A stretch of DNA of 64,000 nt from Streptomyces sp. NBC_00414 (GTDB lineage Bacteria; Actinomycetota; Actinomycetes; Streptomycetales; Streptomycetaceae). Below are positions 49,217-57,891 of the stretch, piece by piece. How positions within the stretch are numbered: position 1 is the stretch's first letter; each line of letters starts with the position of its first letter. The notes below the pieces were generated by a model. It worked only from the letters and a program-made list of their open reading frames with translations. It did no database searches and was not told the DNA's origin. The stretch covers positions 8,122,001-8,186,000 of the forward strand of contig NZ_CP107935.1 in NCBI RefSeq assembly GCF_036038375.1, written 5' to 3'. The position numbers and the translations under genes are program-made.

Positions 49217-50305
49217 GTGTCATCCAGGCTGCAGGCGGAACGGCTCTACAAAGTGTTCGGCAGACGACCAGGCGAGGCCGTCGAGCGACTGCGAGGGGGA
49301 GTCGACCGTGAGGAACTGCGCGCCGACGGCATCACCGCCGCGGTGATCGACGCCTCTTTCACGGTGGAACCCGGCGAGATCTTCGTCGTGATGGGACTGT
49401 CCGGATCCGGCAAGTCCACGCTGCTGCGCATGCTCAACGGGCTCCTGGAGCCCACCGAGGGACGCGTGGTCTTCGACGGGCAGGATCTCACCGCGCTGAA
49501 CGACCGTCAGATGCGCGAGGTCCGCTCCCGCAAGGTGAGCATGGTCTTCCAGCACTTCGCGCTCTTCCCGCACCGCAGCGTCCTGGAGAACGCCGCGTAC
49601 GGTCTTGAGGTCCAGGGGGTGCCGCGCGCCGAACGACACGAGCGCGCCAACAAGGCCCTGATCCTGGCCGGTCTCGCGGGCTGGGAGAAATCCTGGCCCG
49701 ACGAACTGTCCGGCGGTATGCAGCAGCGCGTGGGCCTCGCCCGGGCGCTCGCCACCGATGCCGACCTGCTGCTGATGGACGAGTCCTTCAGCGCGCTGGA
49801 CCCGCTGATCCGGCGCGACATGCAGGACCAGCTGATCGAACTCCAGAAGAAGCTGAAGAAGACCATCGTCTTCATCACCCACGACCTCAACGAGGCCATG
49901 CGCCTGGGCGACCGCATCGCCGTCATGCGGGACGGCCGGATCGTGCAGATAGGCACCGCCGAGGACATCCTCGTACGCCCCGCGAACGACTACGTGGCCT
50001 CCTTCACCCAGGACGTCGACCGCTCCCGGGTCCTCACCGCCGCCTCCGTCATGGAGACGGAGCTGCGCGGCGACGAGGCCGACTGCGGCTGCGAGACCGC
50101 GAGGCCCGACACCTCGTTCGGTGAACTGTGCGCCGTCAGCGCGCGGCTGGCGCACGCCGTCGCCGTCGTCGACAAGAAGGGGAAGCTGGTCGGCCGTGTG
50201 CCCCGGCAACGGCTCGTCGCCTTCCTCGGCGACGAACAGGGCGAACCCGCGCCCTGCGACAACCCCCGCGACAAGACCCTCGGAGCGGTGAAGACCGATG
50301 CCTAG
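49217..50305 (+). CDS. Glycine-betaine/proline-type ABC transporter ATPase
   Basis: A 362-residue ATP-binding subunit of the OpuA/ProU family. Walker A is GLSGSGKST (60-68), the signature LSGGMQQRVGLARAL, Walker B LLLMDES and the switch His ITHDLNEAMRLGDRIAVM. The C-terminus after residue about 270 (VDRSRVLTAASVM, then AHAVAVVDKKGKLVGRVPRQRLVAFLG) is a reduced CBS-like region that in OpuA senses ionic strength. GTG start after GGAGAGG; the frame is open further upstream without similarity. It overlaps the permease-binding-protein fusion gene by 8 nt. Confidence 0.94.
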   Translation: MSSRLQAERLYKVFGRRPGEAVERLRGGVDREELRADGITAAVIDASFTVEPGEIFVVMGLSGSGKSTLLRMLNGLLEPTEGRVVFDGQDLTALNDRQMREVRSRKVSMVFQHFALFPHRSVLENAAYGLEVQGVPRAERHERANKALILAGLAGWEKSWPDELSGGMQQRVGLARALATDADLLLMDESFSALDPLIRRDMQDQLIELQKKLKKTIVFITHDLNEAMRLGDRIAVMRDGRIVQIGTAEDILVRPANDYVASFTQDVDRSRVLTAASVMETELRGDEADCGCETARPDTSFGELCAVSARLAHAVAVVDKKGKLVGRVPRQRLVAFLGDEQGEPAPCDNPRDKTLGAVKTDA

Positions 50306-52913
50306 AATCCCCTTCGGCGACTGGGTCAACGACGCGGTCGACTGGCTCCTGAACCACATGGCGTGGCTCTTCGACTTCTTCAAGACCGTCTTCCTGGGCG
50401 CCTACGACGGCATCAACGCCGTCCTCCAGGCGCCCGAGCCCCTCATCCTCGCGGGCATCTTCGCGGTCATCGCGTTCTGGCTGCGCGGTACTTCGGCCGG
50501 TGTCCTCACCTTCGTGGGATTCGCGTTCATCGACTCCCTCGAACTGTGGGAGAACGCGATGGTGACCCTGTCGCTCGTTCTCGTGGCGACGATCATCGCG
50601 CTCGTCATATCCGTGCCCGTCGGCATCTGGGCGGCCCGCTCGGACCGGGTCAGCGCCATCGTGCGGCCCGTGCTCGACTTCATGCAGACGCTGCCGGCGA
50701 TGATCTACCTGATCCCGGCGATCCTGTTCTTCGGCACCGGCGCCCCCGCGGGCATCGTGGCCACCCTGATCTTCGCGCTGGCGCCCGGCGTCCGGATGAC
50801 CGAGCTGGGCATCCGGCAGGTCGACAAGGAACTGGTCGAGGCCGCCGACGCGTTCGGCACGACACCCGGCAACATCCTGCTGCGCGTCCAGCTGCCGCTG
50901 GCCCTGCCCACCGTCATGGCGGGCGTCAACCAGGTCATCATGCTGGGTCTGTCCATGGCCGCCATCGCGGGGATGGTCGGCACCGGCGGCCTCGGCGGTG
51001 ACGTGAACGAGGCCATCGGCCAGCTGAACGTCGGCCTCGGCTCCGAGGCGGGCGTCGCCATCGTCATCCTCGCCATCTACCTGGACCGGATGACCAGCGC
51101 GCTGGGCACCCAGGTCTCGCCGCTCGGCCGCCGCGCCGCCGCCAAGCTGCGCGCCGCGCAGGGCCTGAAGATCTGGACCTACCGTCCCCAGCCCACCGTG
51201 GCCGTGATCGGTGTCGTCGTCCTCGCGCTCGTCGCGGGCGGCATGGGCATGTTCGGCTCCGACGACAGCGAGACCACCGCGTCCGACTCGAAGAACGTCG
51301 GCCAGGGCAAGAAGATCACCATCGGTTACATCCCCTGGGACGAGGGCGTGGCCTCCACCTTCCTGTGGAAGGAGATCCTGGAACAGCGCGGTTACGAGGT
51401 CGAGGTCAAGCAGTTCGACGCGGGCCCCCTCTACACCTCCCTCGCACAGGGCGACATCGACTTCCAGACCGACTCGTGGCTGCCCACCACCCACGCCGAG
51501 TACTGGAAGAAGTACGGCAAGCAGCTCGACGACCTGGGCTCCTGGTTCGGCCCGACGTCCCTGGAGCTGAGCGTGCCCGCCTACATGAAGGGCATCGACT
51601 CCCTGGCGGACCTCAAGGGCAAGTCGGACGAGTTCGGCGGCAAGATCACCGGCATCGAGTCCAGCGCCGGAATGATGGGCCTGCTCAAGACGAAGGTCCT
51701 CAAGGAGTACGGGCTCGACAAGGAGTACAAGGTCGTCGACAGCTCCACGCCGGCGATGCTGGCCGAGCTGAAGCGCGCGTACGCCAAGAAGGAGCCGTTC
51801 GTCGGCACGCTCTGGTCGCCGCACTGGGCGTACAGCGAGTACAAGCTGAAGAAGCTCAAGGACACCAAGGGCGCCTGGGGCAAGGGCGACGGTGTGCACA
51901 CGCTGTCCCGCAAGGGATTCGCCGCGGACAACCCGGTCGTCGGCAAGTGGCTCAAGAACTTCAAGATGACCGAGAAGCAGCTCACCAGCCTTGAGGCGGA
52001 GATCAACAAGGCCGGCAAGGGCGCTCAGCAGGACGCCGTGCGCACCTGGCTGAAGAGCAACTCCAAGGTCGTGGACAAGCTGGCCCCGGTCGCGAGCTCC
52101 TCGTCCAGCACCCCCGCCGAGGCGAAGAACGCCATCGACGTCGCCTGGTTCCCGTGGGACGAGGACGTCGCCGTCACCTACCTGTGGAAGAACGTGCTGG
52201 CCCGGCGCGGCTACACGCTGAACCTGAAGCAGATGGACGTCGGCCCGGTCTACACCGGTCTGGCCTCCGGAGACATCGACCTCAACTTCGACGCCTGGCT
52301 GCCGTACGCGCAGTCGAACTACTGGAACAAGCACAAGGACAACCTGAAGGACCTCGGCACCTGGTACGAGCCGACGTCCCTGGAGGTCTCGGTGCCCTCC
52401 TACGTCAAGGGCATCAAGTCCCTGGCGGACCTCAAGGGCAAGGCCGACACCTTCGACGGCAGGATCATCGGCATCGAGCCGGGCACCGGCGAGATGAACC
52501 TCCTCAAGAAGGACGTGCTTCCGGGCTACGGCCTCGACAAGGAGTACAAGGTCGTCGACGGCTCCACGCCCGCGATGCTCGCCGAGCTGAAGCGCGCGTA
52601 CGCCAAGAAGGAGCCCGTCGCCGTCGTCCTGTGGTCCCCGCACTGGGCCTACAGCGAGTACGAGCTGACCAAGCTGTCGGACGAGAAGAAGCTGTTCGGT
52701 GAGGGCAACACGATCCGGACCATCTCCAACAAGAAGTTCCCGGGGCAGTATCCGCAGCTCACCAAGTGGATCAAGAACTTCAAGATGAGCGAGGACGAAC
52801 TCGGCAGCTTGGAGGCCGAGATCAAGGACCGTGGCCAGGGGCACGAGGAGGACGCCGTCGCCGCGTGGCTCAAGGAGCACCCGGACATGGTGGAACGCAT
52901 GACTCCGCAGTAG
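50298..52913 (+). CDS. Betaine-type ABC permease fused to two tandem substrate-binding domains
   Basis: An 871-residue fusion. Residues 1 to about 290 are a ProW/OpuAB-type permease with the EAA loop ELVEAADAFGTTPGNILLRVQLPLALPTVMAG. A further membrane helix (TVAVIGVVVLALVAGGMGMF) anchors two OpuAC-like binding domains outside. Domain 1 spans about 335-600 and domain 2 about 612-871; both keep aromatic ligand-box segments, IPWDEGVAS / FPWDEDVAV, DSWLPTTHAEYW / DAWLPYAQSNYW and WSPHWAYSEY in each. The domains are clearly similar and came from duplication. A dimeric transporter would carry four binding domains. It imports glycine betaine, proline betaine or choline-like osmolytes by family. Confidence 0.93.
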   Translation: MPRIPFGDWVNDAVDWLLNHMAWLFDFFKTVFLGAYDGINAVLQAPEPLILAGIFAVIAFWLRGTSAGVLTFVGFAFIDSLELWENAMVTLSLVLVATIIALVISVPVGIWAARSDRVSAIVRPVLDFMQTLPAMIYLIPAILFFGTGAPAGIVATLIFALAPGVRMTELGIRQVDKELVEAADAFGTTPGNILLRVQLPLALPTVMAGVNQVIMLGLSMAAIAGMVGTGGLGGDVNEAIGQLNVGLGSEAGVAIVILAIYLDRMTSALGTQVSPLGRRAAAKLRAAQGLKIWTYRPQPTVAVIGVVVLALVAGGMGMFGSDDSETTASDSKNVGQGKKITIGYIPWDEGVASTFLWKEILEQRGYEVEVKQFDAGPLYTSLAQGDIDFQTDSWLPTTHAEYWKKYGKQLDDLGSWFGPTSLELSVPAYMKGIDSLADLKGKSDEFGGKITGIESSAGMMGLLKTKVLKEYGLDKEYKVVDSSTPAMLAELKRAYAKKEPFVGTLWSPHWAYSEYKLKKLKDTKGAWGKGDGVHTLSRKGFAADNPVVGKWLKNFKMTEKQLTSLEAEINKAGKGAQQDAVRTWLKSNSKVVDKLAPVASSSSSTPAEAKNAIDVAWFPWDEDVAVTYLWKNVLARRGYTLNLKQMDVGPVYTGLASGDIDLNFDAWLPYAQSNYWNKHKDNLKDLGTWYEPTSLEVSVPSYVKGIKSLADLKGKADTFDGRIIGIEPGTGEMNLLKKDVLPGYGLDKEYKVVDGSTPAMLAELKRAYAKKEPVAVVLWSPHWAYSEYELTKLSDEKKLFGEGNTIRTISNKKFPGQYPQLTKWIKNFKMSEDELGSLEAEIKDRGQGHEEDAVAAWLKEHPDMVERMTPQ

Positions 52914-52930
52914 CGGAGGCGCACGACGAC

Positions 52931-52968
52931 GAGGGGCGGACGGCACTGTACGGTGCCGTCCGCCCCTC
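52931..52968 (+). terminator. Terminator after the betaine transporter operon
   Basis: GAGGGGCGGACGGCAC / GTGCCGTCCGCCCCTC perfect 16-bp arms with a 6-nt loop. There is no T-run. Confidence 0.8.
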
Positions 52969-53157
52969 GCGGCATATACACGACCGATGAGGCAATGTTT
53001 ACGGGGATGTGACGGGCGCATGAAACGGTTTGGCGAACACCCGTAGGGTGCAGACAACACATCAGGAACCCGCGAGACATCGGCGCGCAGGCACCGGACG
53101 CAGCCGCGCCGCCACCGCACCTCATGCACCGACGACGCACAGGGGGGAGCCGAGGCG

Positions 53158-53721
53158 ATGGACGAGAACAAGGAGACCCTTCGAGTGGGCGCGGCCGTCA
53201 GGCGGCGCCGCCGGGCGCTGGAGCTCACCCTCGCCGTCGTCGCCGAGCGCAGCGGCCTGTCGGTGCCGTTCCTCAGCCAGGTCGAGAACGAACGGGCCCG
53301 GCCCAGTACGCGCTCCCTGGAACGTGTGGCCGACGCCCTCGGGACGACCCGCGTGGAACTGTTGGCGGCCGCGGACCCGGCGCGCAGCGTGGATGTGGTG
53401 CGCGCCGACGACTCCGAGTTCACCCATGAGCCCCGTGTGCGCCCCCTGGTGCGCGGTCACCACCAGTTGCACGCCATGGAGTTCTCCGGCGACCAGGACG
53501 CGGGCCGTGAATTCCAGCACCGCAACGACGAGTTGATGTACGTGGCCGAGGGCGTCGTCGAGGTCGAGGCGGAGGGCCGCGCCTACCGCCTGGGCAAGGG
53601 CGACACCCTGTATCTGACGGGCGGAGTGCGCCACCGGTGGCGGGCCACCGAGGAGGACACCCGGGTGCTGGTCGTCGCGGTCGCCGACCACATCGAGGCG
53701 GTGGACGACCTCAGCCGGTGA
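53158..53721 (+). CDS. XRE-family regulator with C-terminal cupin
   Basis: A 187-residue regulator. The N-terminal HTH_3 (RVGAAVRRRRRALELTLAVVAERSGLSVPFLSQVENERARPSTRSLERVADALG, residues about 8-62) is joined to a cupin barrel (about 100-175, RNDELMYVAEGVVEVEAEGRAYRLGKGDTLYLTGGVRHRW) that probably senses a small molecule. Such proteins often repress transport or catabolic genes. It lies between the betaine transporter and a TDT transporter; which it controls is unknown. GGGGGG-rich ribosome site before the ATG. Its last 11 nt overlap the convergent transporter gene. Confidence 0.92.
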   Translation: MDENKETLRVGAAVRRRRRALELTLAVVAERSGLSVPFLSQVENERARPSTRSLERVADALGTTRVELLAAADPARSVDVVRADDSEFTHEPRVRPLVRGHHQLHAMEFSGDQDAGREFQHRNDELMYVAEGVVEVEAEGRAYRLGKGDTLYLTGGVRHRWRATEEDTRVLVVAVADHIEAVDDLSR

Positions 53722-54895
53722 GCACCGGCCGGGGCGCCGCGAGGAGCCGTCCGTCGAACAGGCCGCGGGCCGTGTGGGCGGCGGCCACGGTCCAGGCCGC
53801 CAGCAGCAGGGCATAGAGGGCGACCGCGAGGCCGTCGTAGACCACCAGCCCCGTGTGCCGGGCGAGCCCCTCGGCGCCCGTGACGCACGTACCGACCGGG
53901 AAGGTGAACGCCCACCAGGTCATCGTGAAACGCATGCCCCGGCGGCGGGCCCGCACCACCATCGCGCCGGCCAGCGCCAGCCAGAACAGCGCGAAGCCCA
54001 TCACCGGTACGCCGTACAGCACCGCCAGGACGGCGAAGCCCCGGTCGTACGGGGCGGGCACGACCCCCGGGGCGAAGACGGCGAACTTGTCGACGGCCGT
54101 CGTGGACTGACCCAGCGGACCCAGGACCAGGAACAGGGCCGGGGTGAGGGCGAGCGGCAGGGGTCCGCCCGTGACGAGACGGGCGAAGACCATCGGCAGC
54201 ATCACCAGCGTGGCCAGCAGGCTGAGGCCGAACATCGCGAAGCACGCGAACAGCAGGCTCTCGCGGGACGCGCCGGCCGGCAGATGCGGTACGAGCAGCG
54301 GGCCGAGCGCCGCGGACACCATCGGGGCGACCACGGGGAGCAGCCACACGGGGGTGACCTGGGAAGGGACGGGGGAGGCGGCCACCCGGGGCCGCACGAT
54401 CATCAGGTAGGGGACGGCCACGGCCACCGTCAGACCGATCAGGGTGCCGGCGGTGAACAGGGCGGCGTCCAGGGCGATCGCCGCCGGGGTGCCGATCCAG
54501 TCCCCGCCGACGACGAGGGCGCCGCCGCCGACGGCGAGCAGGGCCATCGAGAGGCAGCCGTAGAACGGTGCCGTCGCCGGGTCCAGCAGGTGGGCCTTCG
54601 CCTGGTCCCGGTGATGGGTCCAGTGCGCGGCCCGCGCGACGAGCAGAGCGGTGAGCAGGGCCAGGGAGAGCGCCCAGAACGCCGTGCAGACGGTGCGCAG
54701 GCCCGGCACGTGGAAGGGGAGGCCGACTCCCGCGGTGGCGACGATCGCGGTGCCCATGACGGGCGCGTACCAGTTGGGCCCGAGGTGGCGGACGGCGATC
54801 GCTCGCGGTGGGGCGGTCCGGTGGGGGTGGCCGGTGTGACCGGTGGGAGCGGAGTGCCTTCTGTGGGTGGGAAGGCGGGGGACGGCGGTGACCAT
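53711..54895 (-). CDS. TDT-family transporter (tellurite-resistance/dicarboxylate/sulfite exporter type)
   Basis: A 394-residue membrane protein with about ten hydrophobic segments and the family opening LGPNWYAPVMGTAIVATAG; MTWWAFTFPVGTCVTGAE near the C-terminus contains the conserved W-x-F-P-x-G segment of the SLAC1/TehA/Mae1 fold. The first 45 residues are basic and His/Pro-rich. The transported anion (C4-dicarboxylate, sulfite or tellurite) cannot be told. The start at 54895 has GGAG very close; it is divergent from a LysR-type gene with only 70 bp between, which suggests control by that regulator. Confidence 0.87.
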   Translation of the reverse strand: MVTAVPRLPTHRRHSAPTGHTGHPHRTAPPRAIAVRHLGPNWYAPVMGTAIVATAGVGLPFHVPGLRTVCTAFWALSLALLTALLVARAAHWTHHRDQAKAHLLDPATAPFYGCLSMALLAVGGGALVVGGDWIGTPAAIALDAALFTAGTLIGLTVAVAVPYLMIVRPRVAASPVPSQVTPVWLLPVVAPMVSAALGPLLVPHLPAGASRESLLFACFAMFGLSLLATLVMLPMVFARLVTGGPLPLALTPALFLVLGPLGQSTTAVDKFAVFAPGVVPAPYDRGFAVLAVLYGVPVMGFALFWLALAGAMVVRARRRGMRFTMTWWAFTFPVGTCVTGAEGLARHTGLVVYDGLAVALYALLLAAWTVAAAHTARGLFDGRLLAAPRPVLTG

Positions 54896-54952
54896 GACTC
54901 CACGGTGCCCGCGGGGCGGGAAGGCCACCAGGGAGTATCGGTCTATGGGGAC

Positions 54953-54967
54953 ATAAGGTGAACTTAT
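54953..54967. promoter_or_regulatory. LysR-type T-N11-A site overlapping the LysR start codon
   Basis: ATAAG-GTGAA-CTTAT is a palindrome containing T-N11-A (TAAGGTGAACTTA). It covers the ribosome site and first bases of the LysR gene, a placement that would allow autorepression and control of the divergent transporter. Confidence 0.6.
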
Positions 54968-55949
54968 GAGTCGGGATGACGGTACGGGAGACCAGGCGGT
55001 TCGCGGGGCGGGAACAGGCACGGGGACGGGTGCCGGAACGGGCCCGGGCACGGGCCCCGGCGGAGGGCTGTCGCACCGGGTGCCCGAGCTGGGCGCGCTG
55101 GAACTGCTGCTCGCCGTGGCGCGGCTCGGGAGCCTGGGCCGGGCGGCGCGGGAACTGGGGATCACCCAGCCCGCCGCCAGCAGCCGCATCCGGTCCATGG
55201 AACGGCAGCTGGGGGTCGGCCTGGTGGACCGGTCGCCCAGGGGGTCGCGGCTCACCGACGCGGGCGCGCTGGTCACGGACTGGGCCCGGCGGGTGGTGGA
55301 GGCGGCGGAGGCGTTCGACGCGGGGGCGCAGGCGCTGCGGGACCGGCGTGACTCGCGGCTGCGGGTCGCCGCGAGCATGACGATCGCCGAGTACCTGCTG
55401 CCGGGCTGGCTGATCGCCCTGCGCGGGCAGCGGCCGGACACGGCGGTGTCGCTGCTCGCCGGGAACTCGACGGTGGTGGCCGAGCGGGTGCTGTCGGGGG
55501 AGGCGGACCTCGGGTTCGTGGAGGGGGTGTCCGTGGCGGACGGCCTGGATTCCGTGGTGATCGCGCACGACCGGCTGATCGTGGTGACCGCGCCCGGGCA
55601 TCCGTGGGCACGGCGGCGGGCGCTCGACGCGGGGGAGTTGGCGGCGACGCCGTTGATCCTGCGGGAGGAGGGGTCGGGGACGCGGCAGGTGCTGGACGCG
55701 GCGCTCGGCGGGCTGGCCCGCCCGCTGATCGAGCTGTCGTCCACGACGGCGGTCAAGGCGTCCGCGGCGTCCGGGGCGGGGCCGGCGGTCCTGAGCGAGC
55801 TCGCCCTCGGCGAGGAGCTCTCCGCTCGGCGGCTGGTGGAGATTCCGGTGGAGGGGGTTCGCTTGAGCCGCGATCTGCGGGCGGTGTGGCCGACGGGGCA
55901 TCCGCCGGCGGGGCCGGCGCGGGATCTTTTGGCGTTGACGCGCTCTTAG
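54966..55949 (+). CDS. LysR-family transcriptional regulator
   Basis: A 327-residue LysR regulator. A low-complexity Gly/Thr/Pro leader (about 13-34, GTGTGTGAGTGPGTGP) is unusual before the HTH (ALELLLAVARLGSLGRAARELGITQPAASSRIRSMERQLG, about 42-80). The effector domain begins at LRVAASMTIAEYLLPGWL and contains LLAGNSTVVAERVLSGEADLGFVEG, as in CysB/CbbR-type folds. The ATG is within a T-N11-A palindrome. Its divergent neighbour is a TDT transporter. The effector is unknown. Confidence 0.92.
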   Translation: MSRDDGTGDQAVRGAGTGTGTGAGTGPGTGPGGGLSHRVPELGALELLLAVARLGSLGRAARELGITQPAASSRIRSMERQLGVGLVDRSPRGSRLTDAGALVTDWARRVVEAAEAFDAGAQALRDRRDSRLRVAASMTIAEYLLPGWLIALRGQRPDTAVSLLAGNSTVVAERVLSGEADLGFVEGVSVADGLDSVVIAHDRLIVVTAPGHPWARRRALDAGELAATPLILREEGSGTRQVLDAALGGLARPLIELSSTTAVKASAASGAGPAVLSELALGEELSARRLVEIPVEGVRLSRDLRAVWPTGHPPAGPARDLLALTRS

Positions 55950-56213
55950 GGACGCGGGGAACGGCGCGCTCAGCCCTCTCCGACCCGCACGGGGTAGCTC
56001 GGCCGCGGACCGTCCCACTGAGGGGCGCGGGGAACGGCGCGGCCAGCCCTCTCCGACCCGCACTCGGCAACCCAGCCGGAGGCCATCCCACCCAGGGGCG
56101 CGGGGAACGGCGCGCTCAGCCCTCTCCGACCCGCACGGGGTAGCTCGGCCGCGGACCGTCCCACCCAGGGGCGCGGGGAACGGCGCGGCCAACCCCCGCC
56201 GACCAGCAACCGG
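55949..56213 (+). repeat. Tandem array with a 73-bp period (four units of the dispersed repeat)
   Basis: GGAACGGCGC recurs at 55958, 56031, 56104 and 56177, exactly 73 bp apart. Units 1 and 3 are almost identical over the entire period. Unit 2 shares the first half and diverges in the second, and unit 4 is cut short. Each unit begins with the GGGGCGCGGGGAACGGCGC core. The array fills the gap between the convergent LysR and hydrolase genes. Confidence 0.88.
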
Positions 56214-56234
56214 CCTACGACCCCCGGCGCCCGC

Positions 56235-56924
56235 TCAAGAGGACGCGGCCACCAGGCCAGCCATCACGCTCAGGTCCACGCCCATCTCCGGATGCCACTG
56301 GACTCCCAGCGCCCACCCGGGCCCAGGCAGCTCGACCGCCTCCACCGTGCCGTCCTCCGCGTACGCGCCCGGCACGAGCCCCGCCCCCAGCCGATCCACC
56401 GCCTGGTGGTGGTACGTCGGCACGGACACCGCCTCCGCACCGACCAGCCCCGCGCAGACCGACCCCGGCACCGGCTTCACCACATGCCGTCCGAACACCG
56501 CCACGGCCTCGACATGCCCGTCGATGTCCTGCACGAGCGTCCCGCCGAGCGCGACGTTCAGCAGCTGCATCCCCCGGCAGATGCCGAGCAGCGGCGTCCC
56601 GGAGGCCAACGCGGCCTCGATCAGGGCGAGTTCCCAGCTGTCACGGGCACGCGCCTCGGGCCCGCAGCGCGGATCGCGCTCGGCCCCGTACCGGGACGGG
56701 TCCACGTCGGGGCCACCCGCGATCACCAGACCGTCGAGCCGGGCCACGGCCCCGGCGGCGTACGCCGGATCGTCCGGCGGCAGCATCGCGGCCACGCCGC
56801 CCGCCGCCTGGACCAGCCGCGGATAGCCGACCGGCAGCAGCGCCGCCTCCAGCTCCCACACGCGCCACCGCGCCGTCTCCAGGTACGTACTGACTCCGAT
56901 CAGCGGCCGGTCAGCCATCCCCAT
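56235..56924 (-). CDS. Gamma-glutamyl-gamma-aminobutyrate hydrolase-type peptidase C26
   Basis: A 229-residue class-I glutamine-amidotransferase-fold hydrolase that cleaves gamma-glutamyl amides (PuuD-like). Nucleophile C116 in LLGICRGMQLLNVALGG, the HVV/H region in the middle, and the catalytic His-Glu in GVQWHPEM. In the glnA4 context it would release glutamate from gamma-glutamylated intermediates. The ATG at 56924 has GGAG 7 nt upstream. The frame is open to an ATG at 57005, which would add a (Gly-Thr)n stretch from a hexanucleotide repeat. Confidence 0.9.
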   Translation of the reverse strand: MGMADRPLIGVSTYLETARWRVWELEAALLPVGYPRLVQAAGGVAAMLPPDDPAYAAGAVARLDGLVIAGGPDVDPSRYGAERDPRCGPEARARDSWELALIEAALASGTPLLGICRGMQLLNVALGGTLVQDIDGHVEAVAVFGRHVVKPVPGSVCAGLVGAEAVSVPTYHHQAVDRLGAGLVPGAYAEDGTVEAVELPGPGWALGVQWHPEMGVDLSVMAGLVAASS

Positions 56925-56934
56925 GCCCACACTC

Positions 56935-56976
<42 letters not shown>

Positions 56977-57045
56977 CTGGGTTCTTTGTAAAGGGGCGAC
57001 TTCATACCTTTGCGTCATGCCCTGGCGGAAGGAGCCGCGGGCTGC

Positions 57046-57789
57046 CTAGGTCAAGAAGCCGCGCAGCAACGCCCCCGTGCCCGCGCAGTGCTCGCGCATC
57101 GCCTCCCGCGCCCCCTCCGCGTCCCCGGCCAGCACCGCCTCGACCAGCGCCGCGTGTTGGGCCTGCGAATGCTCCAGGTTCCGTACCAGGAGGGGGATGC
57201 AGTCGAGGAGGTCGTTCACGGTCGAACGGACGGCCGCGTACTGGGCGGTGAGGGTCGGCGAACCGCACAGTTCGGCGAGGGTCAGATGGAGGAGGGTGTC
57301 GAGGCGCCGGTACTCCGTCAGCGGCGCGTCCTGGGTGCCGGCCAGCGCCGCCCGCAGCCGCCCGGCCTGTCCGGCGGAGAGGCCGTGTGCCGCGCACAGG
57401 CCCGCCGCCCCGACCTCCAGGACCTCGCGGAAGCGCAGTACGTCCTCGATGTCGACCCCTTCGACACGCCGGCGCAGCTCGGCCTCCCCGGTGGCCCCGG
57501 TCGCCTCGGGGCGGAGCCGCACGAAGGTGCCGCCGTACCTGCCGCGCCGGGACTCGACGAGCCCCTGGTCCTGCAGCACCTTCAGGACCTCGCGGAGCGT
57601 CACCCGGCTGATCCCCAGCCGCTGCGCCAACTCGCGCTCGGCGGGCAGCCGTTCGCCGCCGGGGACCAGGCCGAGCCGGACGACCTGGAGGATCTGTTCC
57701 AGGGCCTCCTCGAAGCCGTTGCCCGCGCGCACCGTCCGGAGCACCGGCGCCAGCCGGTCGCTCCCGCCGTCCGGATCAGCCTGCGACAT
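57046..57789 (-). CDS. GntR/FadR-family transcriptional regulator
   Basis: A 247-residue regulator. The N-terminal winged HTH (GGERLPAERELAQRLGISRVTLREVLKVLQDQGLVESRRGRYGGTFV, about 42-90) is followed by an all-alpha FCD domain (DVLRFREVLEVGAAGLCAAHG, LHLTLAELCGSPTLTAQY, with metal-binding His/Asp positions). It is divergent from the glnA4-type gene and upstream of the hydrolase gene, so it likely represses the pathway. In S. coelicolor the regulator beside glnA4 is, as I recall, EpuRI. The ATG at 57789 is chosen over a TTG at 57810. Confidence 0.9.
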   Translation of the reverse strand: MSQADPDGGSDRLAPVLRTVRAGNGFEEALEQILQVVRLGLVPGGERLPAERELAQRLGISRVTLREVLKVLQDQGLVESRRGRYGGTFVRLRPEATGATGEAELRRRVEGVDIEDVLRFREVLEVGAAGLCAAHGLSAGQAGRLRAALAGTQDAPLTEYRRLDTLLHLTLAELCGSPTLTAQYAAVRSTVNDLLDCIPLLVRNLEHSQAQHAALVEAVLAGDAEGAREAMREHCAGTGALLRGFLT

Positions 57790-57891
57790 CCGGCCGCGCC
57801 CCCTTCCCAAGCAATGGTCCTCCGCAATACCTTAAGGCTCACTACCTTATGACTCTTGGTGGCGCCTGGCTGACCGAAGGAGGCCCTTTCC

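Noticed and set aside
50136..53423. A 1095-codon open frame antisense to the betaine transporter genes
   Set aside because: It is a high-GC antisense shadow. The plus-strand frames encode recognisable ATPase, permease and binding domains, and the antisense translation shows no family features.
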